A stretch of DNA of 53,353 nt from Clostridiales bacterium (GTDB lineage Bacteria; Bacillota; Clostridia; Oscillospirales; Acutalibacteraceae), in assembly GCA_012524025.1 (NCBI GenBank), contig JAAYSC010000003.1, positions 1 to 53,353 on the forward strand, given 5' to 3'. Made by a program: the position numbers and the translations under genes. A model generated the notes under the pieces. It saw only the letters and a list, made by a program, of their open reading frames with translations, had not been told where the DNA came from and searched no databases. Below, in pieces: positions 33,689 through 41,541 of the stretch (the first letter of the stretch is position 1; every line of letters begins with the position of its first letter).

Positions 33689-33745
33689 TATTTTTGTAAT
33701 ATGGGTAGTTTTTCATCTGTGAGAAATGTGAAAGGGGCTATAATT

Positions 33746-34996
33746 TTGTACGACATTGCGGACATTTCTTTGGCGGCCGGCGGGCAAGATAAAATCAGCT
33801 GGGTTAAAAGCAACATGCCCTTGCTCAGGCACCTTGAAGCCGAGTTTTCCAAAAATAAACCTTTTGAAGGTTTGACTGTTGCCTTATCGATTCATTTAGA
33901 GGCTAAAACGGCCTATCTCTGCCGAGTTTTGGCCGCGGGCGGGGCAAAAATGTATATTACGGGCTCTAACCCACTTTCAACTCAAGACGATGTTGCGGCA
34001 GCCTTGGCGGCCGATGGCTTGAATGTTTATGCCCGCTATGGGGTTGACAGCAAGCTTTACAAAGAGCACCTCAAAAAAGTCATAGAACCCGGCCCCCACA
34101 TTATCATTGACGACGGCGGGGACCTGGTTAACCTTATCCACAACGAATACCAAGAGCTTTTGCCTCGGGTTTTGGGCGGATGTGAAGAAACAACAACCGG
34201 CATCGGGCGCCTGGTTGCCATGCAGGCCGCAGGGAAATTACATTTTCCTATGATTTGCGTCAACAACGCCAAATGCAAGTATTTGTTTGACAACCGCTAC
34301 GGAACCGGCCAGTCTGTTTGGGATGCCATCAACTCCACCACCAACCTGATAGCAGCCGGCAAAATGGTGGTTGTCGCCGGCTACGGCTGGTGCTGCAAGG
34401 GTGTTGCCATGCGGGCCCTGGGTTTGGGTGCCTCTCTTATTGTAACGGAAATTGACCCCATCAAAGCCCTGGAAGCCAAGATGGACGGCTTTAAGGTCAT
34501 GCCCATGCGAGATGCGGCCGCATTAGGTGATATTTTTATAACCGTTACGGGTTGTAAAGATGTCATAGACACCGAAGATTTCAAGTTGATGAAAGACGGG
34601 GCCATCTTGTGCAATGCCGGCCACTTTAATGTTGAAATAAATATTGACAGCCTTGAGGCGGCAGCTGTCGAAAAGAAGCAACGCCGCCGCAATATCATGG
34701 GTTATAAAATGGCCGATGGCCGATGGCTTAACCTTTTGGCCGAAGGCAGGTTGGTCAACCTTGCCGCCGGTGACGGTCATCCGGCAGAAATAATGGATAT
34801 GAGTTTTGCCATCCAGGCCCTATCGGCAGCTTTCTTGGCCAAAAACAAGGGCCTGCCTTCCGGCTTCCCCCTCTTAAGCGATGTTCCTCAAGAAATTGAC
34901 CAAGAGGTGGCTCGTTTACTGCTTGAATTTTCGGGGCTTGAGATTGACAGACTCACAAGTGAGCAAAGCAACTATTTAAACAGCTACAACCTATAA
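33746..34996 (+). CDS. ahcY: Adenosylhomocysteinase (S-adenosylhomocysteine hydrolase)
   Basis: 416 aa from TTG 33746, with AAAGGGG at 33731-33737 eight bases upstream; the ATG at 33701 lies only a few bases after the predicted transcription start and has no ribosome site. The start then matches the family N-terminus (YDIADISLAxxG). The NAD-binding loop is GYGWCCKG, and the substrate motifs EETTTGIGR and NNAKCKYLFDN are intact. It splits SAH to adenosine and homocysteine, removing an inhibitor of SAM-dependent methylation. It appears monocistronic with its own promoter. A high methylation load from the radical SAM array could make it useful, but that link is inference. Confidence 0.93.
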   Translation: MYDIADISLAAGGQDKISWVKSNMPLLRHLEAEFSKNKPFEGLTVALSIHLEAKTAYLCRVLAAGGAKMYITGSNPLSTQDDVAAALAADGLNVYARYGVDSKLYKEHLKKVIEPGPHIIIDDGGDLVNLIHNEYQELLPRVLGGCEETTTGIGRLVAMQAAGKLHFPMICVNNAKCKYLFDNRYGTGQSVWDAINSTTNLIAAGKMVVVAGYGWCCKGVAMRALGLGASLIVTEIDPIKALEAKMDGFKVMPMRDAAALGDIFITVTGCKDVIDTEDFKLMKDGAILCNAGHFNVEINIDSLEAAAVEKKQRRRNIMGYKMADGRWLNLLAEGRLVNLAAGDGHPAEIMDMSFAIQALSAAFLAKNKGLPSGFPLLSDVPQEIDQEVARLLLEFSGLEIDRLTSEQSNYLNSYNL

Positions 34997-35003
34997 AAAG
35001 GTT

Positions 35004-35093
35004 GAAGGGCCGAATGCTTGTGCACCCGACCCTTCGTGAGGAAGAGAAATAATATGAAAAGGAACCGGCGTTCCCTGGGCGCTGCTTGGCCCA
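35004..35093 (+). other. Structured intergenic stretch with three successive hairpins
   Basis: Three stems occur in a row: 35004-35009 with 35030-35035, 35061-35065 with 35070-35074 (loop CGGC), and 35076-35080 with 35089-35093. None is followed by a T run, so they are not ordinary terminators. I recognise no riboswitch or ncRNA family. It may be a leader or a processed RNA between ahcY and rpe. Confidence 0.35.
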
Positions 35094-35119
35094 TCTATAT
35101 TCTATCACTCACTTGTTAA
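35054..35119 (+). CDS. Possible 21-codon leader peptide ORF upstream of rpe
   Basis: ATG 35054 follows GAGGAAGAG at good spacing and opens a 21-codon frame (MKRNRRSLGAAW...), rich in basic residues then hydrophobic, ending at TAA 35117-35119. It spans two of the hairpins in this stretch. It may be a leader peptide or a chance frame; no homolog is known to me. Confidence 0.25.
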   Translation: MKRNRRSLGAAWPIYILSLTC

Positions 35120-35141
35120 CATTAATCCTAATTTGTATGAA
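35113..35141 (+). promoter_or_regulatory. Candidate promoter of the rpe-rnf-fol gene run
   Basis: TTGTTA at 35113-35118, a 17-bp spacer and TATGAA at 35136-35141. The -10 is weak but there is no better candidate before rpe. Confidence 0.4.
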
Positions 35142-35207
35142 CATAAAATTAACCCCCTATTAATTTTTTTCGGACCGCTTTGGCGGTGGATTTCAGAGGT
35201 GTTTTCT

Positions 35208-35891
35208 TTGTTTAAAATTGCTCCTTCCATGCTCTCATGTGACTTTTCTCAATTCGGGCAGGAAATTATAAGGATGGATAAGGCAGGCGCGGATCTAATC
35301 CATTTGGATGTTATGGACGGCCACTTTGTTCCCAACATAAGCTTTGGCGCATCCGTAATCAAAAGCATAAAAGCTTACAGTGACAAAACTTTCGATGTTC
35401 ACCTTATGCTGCAAAATCCTTTGGATTTTATAGAAGATTTTGCCAAGGCCGGCGCCGACATCCTCACCTTTAATTTAGAGGCCGACTCGCCCGTATACGA
35501 AACCATTGCCGCTATTCGTTCTTACGGCATAAGGCCGGCTTTGAGCATAAAACCCGCCACTTGCGTCCGGGAACTTTACCCTTACATCGGTGAGGTTGAT
35601 ATGTTTCTTATTATGACTGTTGAACCGGGTTTTGGCGGCCAAAGTTTTATGCCCCAAACCCTTGACAAGGTTAGGGCCTTGAGAGATAAGCTTTTGGACG
35701 GTGGTTTTAAGGCAGACATTGAAGTGGACGGCGGCATAAACTTGGAAACTATAGGCTCGGCCGCAGCGGCAGGGGCCAATATTTTCGTTTCGGGCAGCAC
35801 AATCTTTGCCGCCCAAGATGCAAAAGCCATGATAGAAAAACTGCGCCGGGCAGCACAGAATGCTCGGAATTCAGTTGTCGGAGGTAACTGA
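35208..35891 (+). CDS. rpe: Ribulose-phosphate 3-epimerase
   Basis: 227 aa from TTG 35208, preceded by AGAGGT at 35195-35200; the 25 residues of a longer frame do not resemble the family. It is a TIM barrel with all signature strands: HLDVMDGHFVPN, DVHLML, VEPGFGGQ and EVDGGI, giving the metal-binding and catalytic aspartates. It interconverts ribulose 5-phosphate and xylulose 5-phosphate in the cytoplasm. It heads a long co-directional run; rnfD starts two bases after its stop. Confidence 0.92.
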   Translation: MFKIAPSMLSCDFSQFGQEIIRMDKAGADLIHLDVMDGHFVPNISFGASVIKSIKAYSDKTFDVHLMLQNPLDFIEDFAKAGADILTFNLEADSPVYETIAAIRSYGIRPALSIKPATCVRELYPYIGEVDMFLIMTVEPGFGGQSFMPQTLDKVRALRDKLLDGGFKADIEVDGGINLETIGSAAAAGANIFVSGSTIFAAQDAKAMIEKLRRAAQNARNSVVGGN

Positions 35892-35893
35892 TC

Positions 35894-36904
35894 ATGCCTA
35901 CCGCCACGGTCAACTTCATTGATGAAAAACAAAGCCGGCAAAACTCTTTGTCTTTAGCCCTTATGCTCCTGGGTTCTCTTGCCATGGCTTGGTATAATTA
36001 CGGGCCCCGCGCCCTGGCACTTACCGCCGTTTGCATTGCAGGTACAACAATAAGTGATTTTGCGGGCCTTTTAATCGTAAAAAGTCGTAAAAGGGAAGTT
36101 TATGATTTTTCCGCCCCTTTAACAGGTCTTTTGATAGCCCTTATGTTACCGGCGGACTTTCCTTTTAGCTTCGCTCTTATGGGCTGTGTTTTTGCCGTGA
36201 TTGTCGCCAAGCTACCCTTTGGCGGTGTCAAGGGCGAGCTTCTCAATCCCGCGGCGGCGGGTCTGGCTTTCTTAAGCGTTTCCCGTCCGGTCGCTCTTTT
36301 TGCTTATCCTAAAGTGATTGACCACACCGGTGTGTTTTCCGCAAAAGAAGGTTTGGCCGCCGGCGGTGAATCCTTGGCCTCAATGCTGCAATTGGGTGAT
36401 TCCATGCGCCTGAACCATATTAATTTTTTCAAACTCTTGACCGGGGCTTTTCCCGGCCCCATGGGCACCGGCTGCATTATTGTTCTTTTGGCCGGCGGGT
36501 TTTATTTTATTTTCAGGCAACCTGAAGCACTGCTGAATTTTTTTGGCATGATTACGGCCGGGGCTGCTTTGTCATTCCTCTTCCCCCGTGTTTTAACCGG
36601 CCGCCTGTCCTCTCTGGTTTTCGAATTGATGTCGGGCGCTTTTATTTTTGCGGCGCTTTTTCTCATTACCGACCAAGCAAGCTCACCCGTCAAAAAAACA
36701 CATCGCTTCCTATACGGAGCTTTTGCCGGCGGCTTGGCCATGGCCTTGCGTTATTTCGGCGTGTTTGAAGAAGGGGTTTGGTTTGCTGTTTTATTGGCCA
36801 ATGCAGGCTGGGTGGTTTTCTCCAGCCCCAGGCCGACTTTCGAGGAACCCATCGCACAGGCAGAAAATTCGAATTTGGATCAAGGGGGTGGCCAAGGTGC
36901 CTAA
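35894..36904 (+). CDS. RnfD/NqrB-family membrane protein with altered FMN-attachment motif
   Basis: 336 aa, about ten membrane helices, start backed by GGAGGT at 35880-35885. It aligns with RnfD along its length: KxPFGGxxxxLLNPAAAGLAFL in the middle, and FLITDxxSSPV with GVWFAVLLANA near the end. The family attaches FMN to the threonine of an S-x-A-T-P-L motif; the matching segment here reads GGESLASM, with no threonine, so covalent FMN is probably absent. It precedes RnfE-like and RnfA-like genes that also lack cofactor ligands. It may be a structural or transport relic of an Rnf complex; electron transfer is doubtful. Confidence 0.82.
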   Translation: MPTATVNFIDEKQSRQNSLSLALMLLGSLAMAWYNYGPRALALTAVCIAGTTISDFAGLLIVKSRKREVYDFSAPLTGLLIALMLPADFPFSFALMGCVFAVIVAKLPFGGVKGELLNPAAAGLAFLSVSRPVALFAYPKVIDHTGVFSAKEGLAAGGESLASMLQLGDSMRLNHINFFKLLTGAFPGPMGTGCIIVLLAGGFYFIFRQPEALLNFFGMITAGAALSFLFPRVLTGRLSSLVFELMSGAFIFAALFLITDQASSPVKKTHRFLYGAFAGGLAMALRYFGVFEEGVWFAVLLANAGWVVFSSPRPTFEEPIAQAENSNLDQGGGQGA

Positions 36905-37784
36905 AACAAAAGACAAGGCTTCCGGCCCGGCCGCAGCCCTAATTTTGCGAAATCCGGTTTTAATAGAACTTGCGGGTATTTGTCCGGTAGCGGCAGCAGC
37001 CGTTTCCTTGAAGTCCGCCGCTGTTTTGGCCCTTGTTTCTTTTCTGATTTTGCTTTTCACCCAGAGCTTTGCCTCCCTGTTTTTGCGCAAGCTTGTTCGT
37101 TGGGTGCGTGTTGCCATATATGTTCTCTTGGGTCTCACAGTGGTTGTCCCCGCTTACCTCCTGCTTGAAAAACATATGCCTGACCTCAGAATCTCCATTG
37201 GAATTTACCTCCCCTTGCTGGCTGTAAATTCCCTTACTGCCTTGCGTTGTGAAAAGGTAGGGGTTCGCCAAAGCTTTTTTGAAGGTTTTAAAGATTCCTT
37301 GGCGGTGGGCTCCGCTTATGCCCTTGTTTTACTTCTTGTGGGTTTCTTGCGTGATCTTTTCGGCAGCGGTCAACTGCCGGGTTATACCATACCCTACACC
37401 TTTGCCTCCCCGGCCTTGCTCATGCCTTTTGGCGGCTTTTTAGTCTTGGGTTTCTTGGCCGCCTTGCTCAAGGTTCTAACCATGAAGCTCTATCCCGGCC
37501 ATGCAAAACACATGAAACTTGATATCATCCCAACCCCGGTAACCATGAAACTGCCGAAAGACAGCGAGGGCGATTCCCCGGACCTTGACTCCGACCAAGA
37601 GAAAAGCTCCCATCATGACCCCGAGCTTGAAAAAACAATTCTAAAAGAAGAAGATGAGCCCCCTATGGATGAGAGAGAGCGGCTTGCTAAACTTTTGTTT
37701 GACGATTGGGATAATTGCGAGGGAAGAATTATGACTTTCGGCGATGATTTTATGCAGTCCGATGAAGATAAAAAAGAAGATTAA
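36897..37784 (+). CDS. RnfE/NqrD-family membrane protein with acidic C-terminal tail
   Basis: 295 aa from GTG 36897 (AAGGGGG at 36882-36888), overlapping the RnfD-like gene by 8 bases. Six membrane helices align with RnfE: LRNPVLIELAGICP keeps the first cluster cysteine, but the second ligand motif (PLIVxNC) reads PLLAVNS, a Cys-to-Ser change. After residue ~215 a hydrophilic tail of ~80 residues follows, strongly acidic (DLDSDQEKSS, LLFDDWDNCEG), longer than usual for RnfE. With one ligand lost here and both lost in the RnfA-like partner, the intramembrane [2Fe-2S] site is unlikely to form. Confidence 0.8.
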   Translation: MPKTKDKASGPAAALILRNPVLIELAGICPVAAAAVSLKSAAVLALVSFLILLFTQSFASLFLRKLVRWVRVAIYVLLGLTVVVPAYLLLEKHMPDLRISIGIYLPLLAVNSLTALRCEKVGVRQSFFEGFKDSLAVGSAYALVLLLVGFLRDLFGSGQLPGYTIPYTFASPALLMPFGGFLVLGFLAALLKVLTMKLYPGHAKHMKLDIIPTPVTMKLPKDSEGDSPDLDSDQEKSSHHDPELEKTILKEEDEPPMDERERLAKLLFDDWDNCEGRIMTFGDDFMQSDEDKKED

Positions 37785-37818
37785 GCCCCCGACCTTATAT
37801 TTTGGGAAGTGATTTAAT

Positions 37819-38412
37819 TTGCGCTTTGTTTTTGAAATGCTGAGCATATCTCTATATACGGTTTTTGTTCAAAATTTAATTTTTAGCGGCGGTTACGGCG
37901 CCAGTGAAGCCGTCAGAATGGCGGCCAAGCCTTACCGTCTGGCACTTTATTGCCTTTCGGTCACTTATTTTTCGCTGGTAACATCAGCTTTTTGCAGGGC
38001 TCTGGATTATGTGGAATTCATATCCAACCTCAATTCCGCCTATCATGCCGCTATTTTCGCCTGTGTTTTGATAGTGGTTTACCTTCTAACCGCACTGTTT
38101 TTCCATCTGGTTTTTGGTGCCGAGCCCAAGTATTTGAGTCAGCTGGGCATTACAGCCTTGAACACTTTGGTTATGTCCGTGCCTTTTATCAACTTCAGCG
38201 CCGGTTATTCTTTCACCCAAAGCTTGGGGACCGCCCTGGGGGCAGGTTTGGCCTTCTTCATAGCAGTGCTTCTTATAGGTGCGGGTATGCGCAAGTTAGC
38301 CCACAGTAAAGAAATCCCTCCCGTCTTCCAAGGTACTCCAATCATGTTTATTTATGTTGCCTTGCTTTCCTTGGCCTTTTCCGGTTTTTCGGGAGCACCG
38401 CTTTTTGCTTAA
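37819..38412 (+). CDS. RnfA/NqrE-family membrane protein lacking cluster cysteines
   Basis: 197 aa from TTG 37819, with GGGAAGTG at 37804-37811. Six membrane helices and the family C-terminus (IPPVFQGTPIMFIYVALLSLAFSGFSG) make the RnfA relationship clear. The two cysteine motifs of RnfA, FLGxCPF and TNCAVLG, are replaced by IFSGGYG and LNTLVMS, so both ligands to the RnfA-RnfE [2Fe-2S] cluster are missing. RnfB, RnfC and RnfG are absent from the window. The D-E-A trio may be a diverged membrane module with a new role. Confidence 0.78.
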   Translation: MRFVFEMLSISLYTVFVQNLIFSGGYGASEAVRMAAKPYRLALYCLSVTYFSLVTSAFCRALDYVEFISNLNSAYHAAIFACVLIVVYLLTALFFHLVFGAEPKYLSQLGITALNTLVMSVPFINFSAGYSFTQSLGTALGAGLAFFIAVLLIGAGMRKLAHSKEIPPVFQGTPIMFIYVALLSLAFSGFSGAPLFA

Positions 38413-38436
38413 GCCCCTCTTTAAATTGGTGATCAG

Positions 38437-38682
38437 ATGAAAAAAAGACTAAAAGTCAAAAATAAATATGTCATGCCCGATTCCGGCCCCCTTGAACGGG
38501 AACTTGAAGATTCTCTTCGCCGTGTCAGGCTCCCCTTCAGAAACAAGCCTTCTTACGCACAGCGCATGAGGCGGCGCAAGATTATCGGCCGTTTTTTGTT
38601 TTTTGCGGCTCTTTTATTGCTTTTTATCCTGGCTTATATTTTTATGAATATATTGCTGGATTTGTCAAACATGCCGGTTTAG
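38437..38682 (+). CDS. Small single-pass membrane protein of unknown function
   Basis: 81 aa. A basic N-terminal half (pI visibly high, RRVRLPFRNK and QRMRRRK) is followed by one membrane helix at about residues 52-74 (FLFFAALLLLFILAYIF), so the N-terminus is probably cytoplasmic. It lies 24 bases after the RnfA-like gene and before a GH13 enzyme. A subunit or regulator of the Rnf-like trio is possible from position only. Confidence 0.65.
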   Translation: MKKRLKVKNKYVMPDSGPLERELEDSLRRVRLPFRNKPSYAQRMRRRKIIGRFLFFAALLLLFILAYIFMNILLDLSNMPV

Positions 38683-38741
38683 ATGCCTGCCCTATCTAAC
38701 TTGCCCGGCAAGGTTTTTATTTGACGGGCGGAGGACACCGA

Positions 38742-40601
38742 ATGCATTACATTCCCTTTAATTCATATAAAAGCTACCATAAATCACCCTTTGGTGCCGT
38801 AAAGGCCGGCAGCGAAATCACTTTTAGGCTTATTCTGCCCCATAGTTTCGGTGCAAGAAAAGTTCGGTTGGCCATACGCCGTGACGGCAGCGTGCACTAT
38901 GATTTTCACCCCCTCTCACCGGAAAGCCCTCAAGGTGACAGTGAGCAATGGTGGGCCCTGTCTTACAAGGCCGGGCAGGCAGGTCTTTATTTTTATGATT
39001 TTTCTTTTGATACCGACCATGGCCGCCAGTACATCTACAATTGCGGTGCCGGCCCGGGGCAAATTAACTCTTCACCGGCCCAATGGCAGCTAACCGTTTA
39101 CGACCCTGATTTTAAAAGCCCCGACTGGCTCAAGGGGGGCTTGATTTATCAAATCTTTCCGGATCGTTTTTATGCTTCCGGGCAGGCAAAAACCAACATA
39201 GCTTGTGACAGAATTTTGCGCAGTGACTGGGGAGGCACCCCTCAATGGCAACCGGATGAGTTTGGCAATATAAACTCTTACGACTATTTCGGCGGTGATC
39301 TGAAAGGGATAGAGCTAAAACTTCCCTATTTGAAAGAACTTGGGGTCAACTGCCTTTACTTAAACCCGATATTTGAAGCCCATTCCAACCACCGCTATGA
39401 TACGGCCGACTACCTTAAAATCGACCCTCTCTTGGGCGATGAGGCTGACTTTAAGTCACTTTGCGACAGGGCAGCCGCCCTTGGAATCGGCATACTTTTA
39501 GACGGTGTCTTTAGCCACACCGGGGCCGACAGCATTTATTTTAATAAATTTAAGCGCTATCCCCAAGTCGGTGCCTATAATTCTCAAGATTCCCCCTATT
39601 ATCATTGGTATAAGTTCAAGGAATGGCCTCATGAATATGAGAGCTGGTGGGGGATAGATATTTTACCCGAACTTGACGAAGAAAACCCGGCTTATATTGA
39701 CTTTATCACCGGCCCGGACGGCGTTTTACAAAAGTGGCTGAAGCTGGGTGCCCGAGGTTGGCGCCTGGATGTGGCCGACGAATTACCGGACGGTTTTCTC
39801 AACGCTCTTCGAAAAAGTGTGAAATCCTCAAAGCAAGATGCATTCATCTTGGGGGAAGTTTGGGAAGACGCATCAAACAAGGTAAGCCACGGCGGAAGGC
39901 GTTCTTATCTTTTGGGCGCGCAGTTGGATTCCGTTATGAATTATCCTCTTTCGGAGGCCCTCTTAAAATTTGTCTCCGGCGGCAAGGCCCGGGAATTTTT
40001 AAATTCAATTTTAAGTCTGCTTGAAAATTACCCAAAGCCTGCAATTGATACGCTTATGAATCACCTGGGTACCCACGACACCCTGCGAATTTTAAGCCTT
40101 TTGGGCGGTGCCCAAGATGCCGGCACAGACGGCAGGGCCTACAAGAGTTTAAGCTCTGAAGAAAAAGAAAGGGGCCTAAAGCTTTTAAAGCTTGCTTCTA
40201 CAATTCTTTACTGCCTGCCCGGCCTCCCCGGCATATACTACGGCGATGAAGCCGGTTTGGAAGGCGGCCATGACCCCTATAACAGGGCTTGCTACCCCTG
40301 GGGAAAAGAAAACAAGGAATTGCTTGATTTTTACAAGGCTCTGGGGCGAATGAGGCAAGGCCAAGCCTGCCTTATTGACGGTGATTTTGAAGTTGTTTAT
40401 GAAAATGAGCATTGCATGGCCTTTGCCCGAAGCCGCGGTACCGAAAGCTTGCTTTGCATCGCAAATTCAGGGGAAACACAAGGTTCTCTTGGGCTACCTT
40501 CAAAATACTTGGGCGCAAGGCCGCTTTTGGGGCAGGCCGCCTTCAAAGATGACAAACTTCTTATCCCTGCCCACCAAGCCCTCCTGCTCTCACTTGAGTA
40601 A
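38742..40601 (+). CDS. GH13 family alpha-glycosidase (neopullulanase/cyclomaltodextrinase-like)
   Basis: 619 aa from ATG 38742 (GGAGGA at 38730-38735); a TTG at 38721 would place the ribosome site inside the gene. An N-terminal ~120-residue beta-sandwich precedes the catalytic barrel, which starts at LIYQIFPDRF. The catalytic set is D343 (GWRLDVAD), E372 (ILGEVWED) and D446 (LGTHDTLR). No signal peptide is present, so it should act on imported malto-oligosaccharides in the cytoplasm. The second conserved region reads DGVFSHTG rather than DAVFNHTG. Subfamily and exact specificity are unassigned. Confidence 0.9.
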   Translation: MHYIPFNSYKSYHKSPFGAVKAGSEITFRLILPHSFGARKVRLAIRRDGSVHYDFHPLSPESPQGDSEQWWALSYKAGQAGLYFYDFSFDTDHGRQYIYNCGAGPGQINSSPAQWQLTVYDPDFKSPDWLKGGLIYQIFPDRFYASGQAKTNIACDRILRSDWGGTPQWQPDEFGNINSYDYFGGDLKGIELKLPYLKELGVNCLYLNPIFEAHSNHRYDTADYLKIDPLLGDEADFKSLCDRAAALGIGILLDGVFSHTGADSIYFNKFKRYPQVGAYNSQDSPYYHWYKFKEWPHEYESWWGIDILPELDEENPAYIDFITGPDGVLQKWLKLGARGWRLDVADELPDGFLNALRKSVKSSKQDAFILGEVWEDASNKVSHGGRRSYLLGAQLDSVMNYPLSEALLKFVSGGKAREFLNSILSLLENYPKPAIDTLMNHLGTHDTLRILSLLGGAQDAGTDGRAYKSLSSEEKERGLKLLKLASTILYCLPGLPGIYYGDEAGLEGGHDPYNRACYPWGKENKELLDFYKALGRMRQGQACLIDGDFEVVYENEHCMAFARSRGTESLLCIANSGETQGSLGLPSKYLGARPLLGQAAFKDDKLLIPAHQALLLSLE

Positions 40602-40623
40602 AATTTTAATTCGGTGATGGAAT

Positions 40624-41529
40624 GTGAAAAAAGGTAGGAAGCTTCAATTTAAAACAAAAAAACGCTTGGAAGCGGAAAAAAAGAAAAGACTCCTTCTTAT
40701 CTTCTTCATCTTCTTTTTCCTTTTTTCTGCCGCCTCCCTGCTCTTTTTTCTGCGCTCACTCAATTTTGATCTTTCAAATATTTTAGACAAACAGCCCACG
40801 GGACCTTCAAGCCAAGAAAGCTCCCCGACCTTGGACGACATTGGCGGCTTTGCCAACATCCTTGTATTTTCCGCTTCAAGCGATAAAAACGAAAAGGACC
40901 CCTTGCGCTTCATCTGCCTGATTAATGCCGACCTTGAACAAGGCCGGATAAGAGTTGCAGCCCTTTCCCCTCAAACCGGGCTTGAACTTAACGGGCAAGC
41001 AGCCGGCCTGACCGAGCACTTTAAGCTCTTGGGCCCAAGCGGCTTTAAGCAAGCTTTGGAAGAGCTTACCGGGCTTGAGATTGACCGCTATGCCTTCAGT
41101 GATGACACGGGCTTTAAAAAAGCCATGCGTGTCGTGGACCCCGCTTCCCGCTTCATGGTTGATATTAGGGCAACCATCGATTACAAGGGTGATGACTACA
41201 GCCTTTTCTTGCCACCGGGTGAGCGGACCATCAATGCCGACAGCCTGCTTAAATATCTGCGCTATCAAGGTAGCTTGGGGCAAGAAGGCTTGAAAGCTCA
41301 AGCTCAAACAATTGCAAATATGTTGGAAGTTTTTATCAATGAAAAGAATCTGGCAAAAAACGAGGTTACTTTTGAAGAACTCTACAATGCCATAACACAA
41401 ACCGACATAAGCAGCTTTGACTTTCACAAGGCCTTGCCGGCCTTGGAAGCTATAGCCCATAACAAAGAACTCGTAAAAATATCCGTTGAGCAGGACACTT
41501 CGCTTTTTAGCCGCTCACGCATTGACTAA
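40624..41529 (+). CDS. LytR-CpsA-Psr-like membrane protein, degenerate
   Basis: 301 aa from GTG 40624. A basic N-terminus and one membrane helix (about residues 23-43) place the rest outside. The outer domain follows the LCP pattern (an ILVFSASSD strand, a LTGLEIDRYAFSD strand and an LLKYLRYQG helix). The LCP active-site motif PRD is PQT here, and the later R-x-R and RQ arginines are mostly replaced (LRYQ, AQAQ). LCP enzymes attach glycopolymers to peptidoglycan; with these losses transferase activity is doubtful. It adjoins a transglutaminase-like exported protein, which suggests an envelope role. Confidence 0.6.
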   Translation: MKKGRKLQFKTKKRLEAEKKKRLLLIFFIFFFLFSAASLLFFLRSLNFDLSNILDKQPTGPSSQESSPTLDDIGGFANILVFSASSDKNEKDPLRFICLINADLEQGRIRVAALSPQTGLELNGQAAGLTEHFKLLGPSGFKQALEELTGLEIDRYAFSDDTGFKKAMRVVDPASRFMVDIRATIDYKGDDYSLFLPPGERTINADSLLKYLRYQGSLGQEGLKAQAQTIANMLEVFINEKNLAKNEVTFEELYNAITQTDISSFDFHKALPALEAIAHNKELVKISVEQDTSLFSRSRID

Positions 41530-41541
41530 CAGGGGAATCAC

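Noticed and set aside
33701-33745. ATG 33701 as the ahcY start
   Set aside because: No ribosome site and only a few bases after the predicted transcription start; TTG 33746 has AAAGGGG and matches the family N-terminus.
35004-35035. Rho-independent terminator of ahcY
   Set aside because: The GAAGGG/CCCTTC stem has a mismatch inside and no T run follows.
35894-38412. A functional Rnf ion-pumping complex
   Set aside because: Subunits B, C and G are missing here and the FMN and [2Fe-2S] ligand residues are not conserved.
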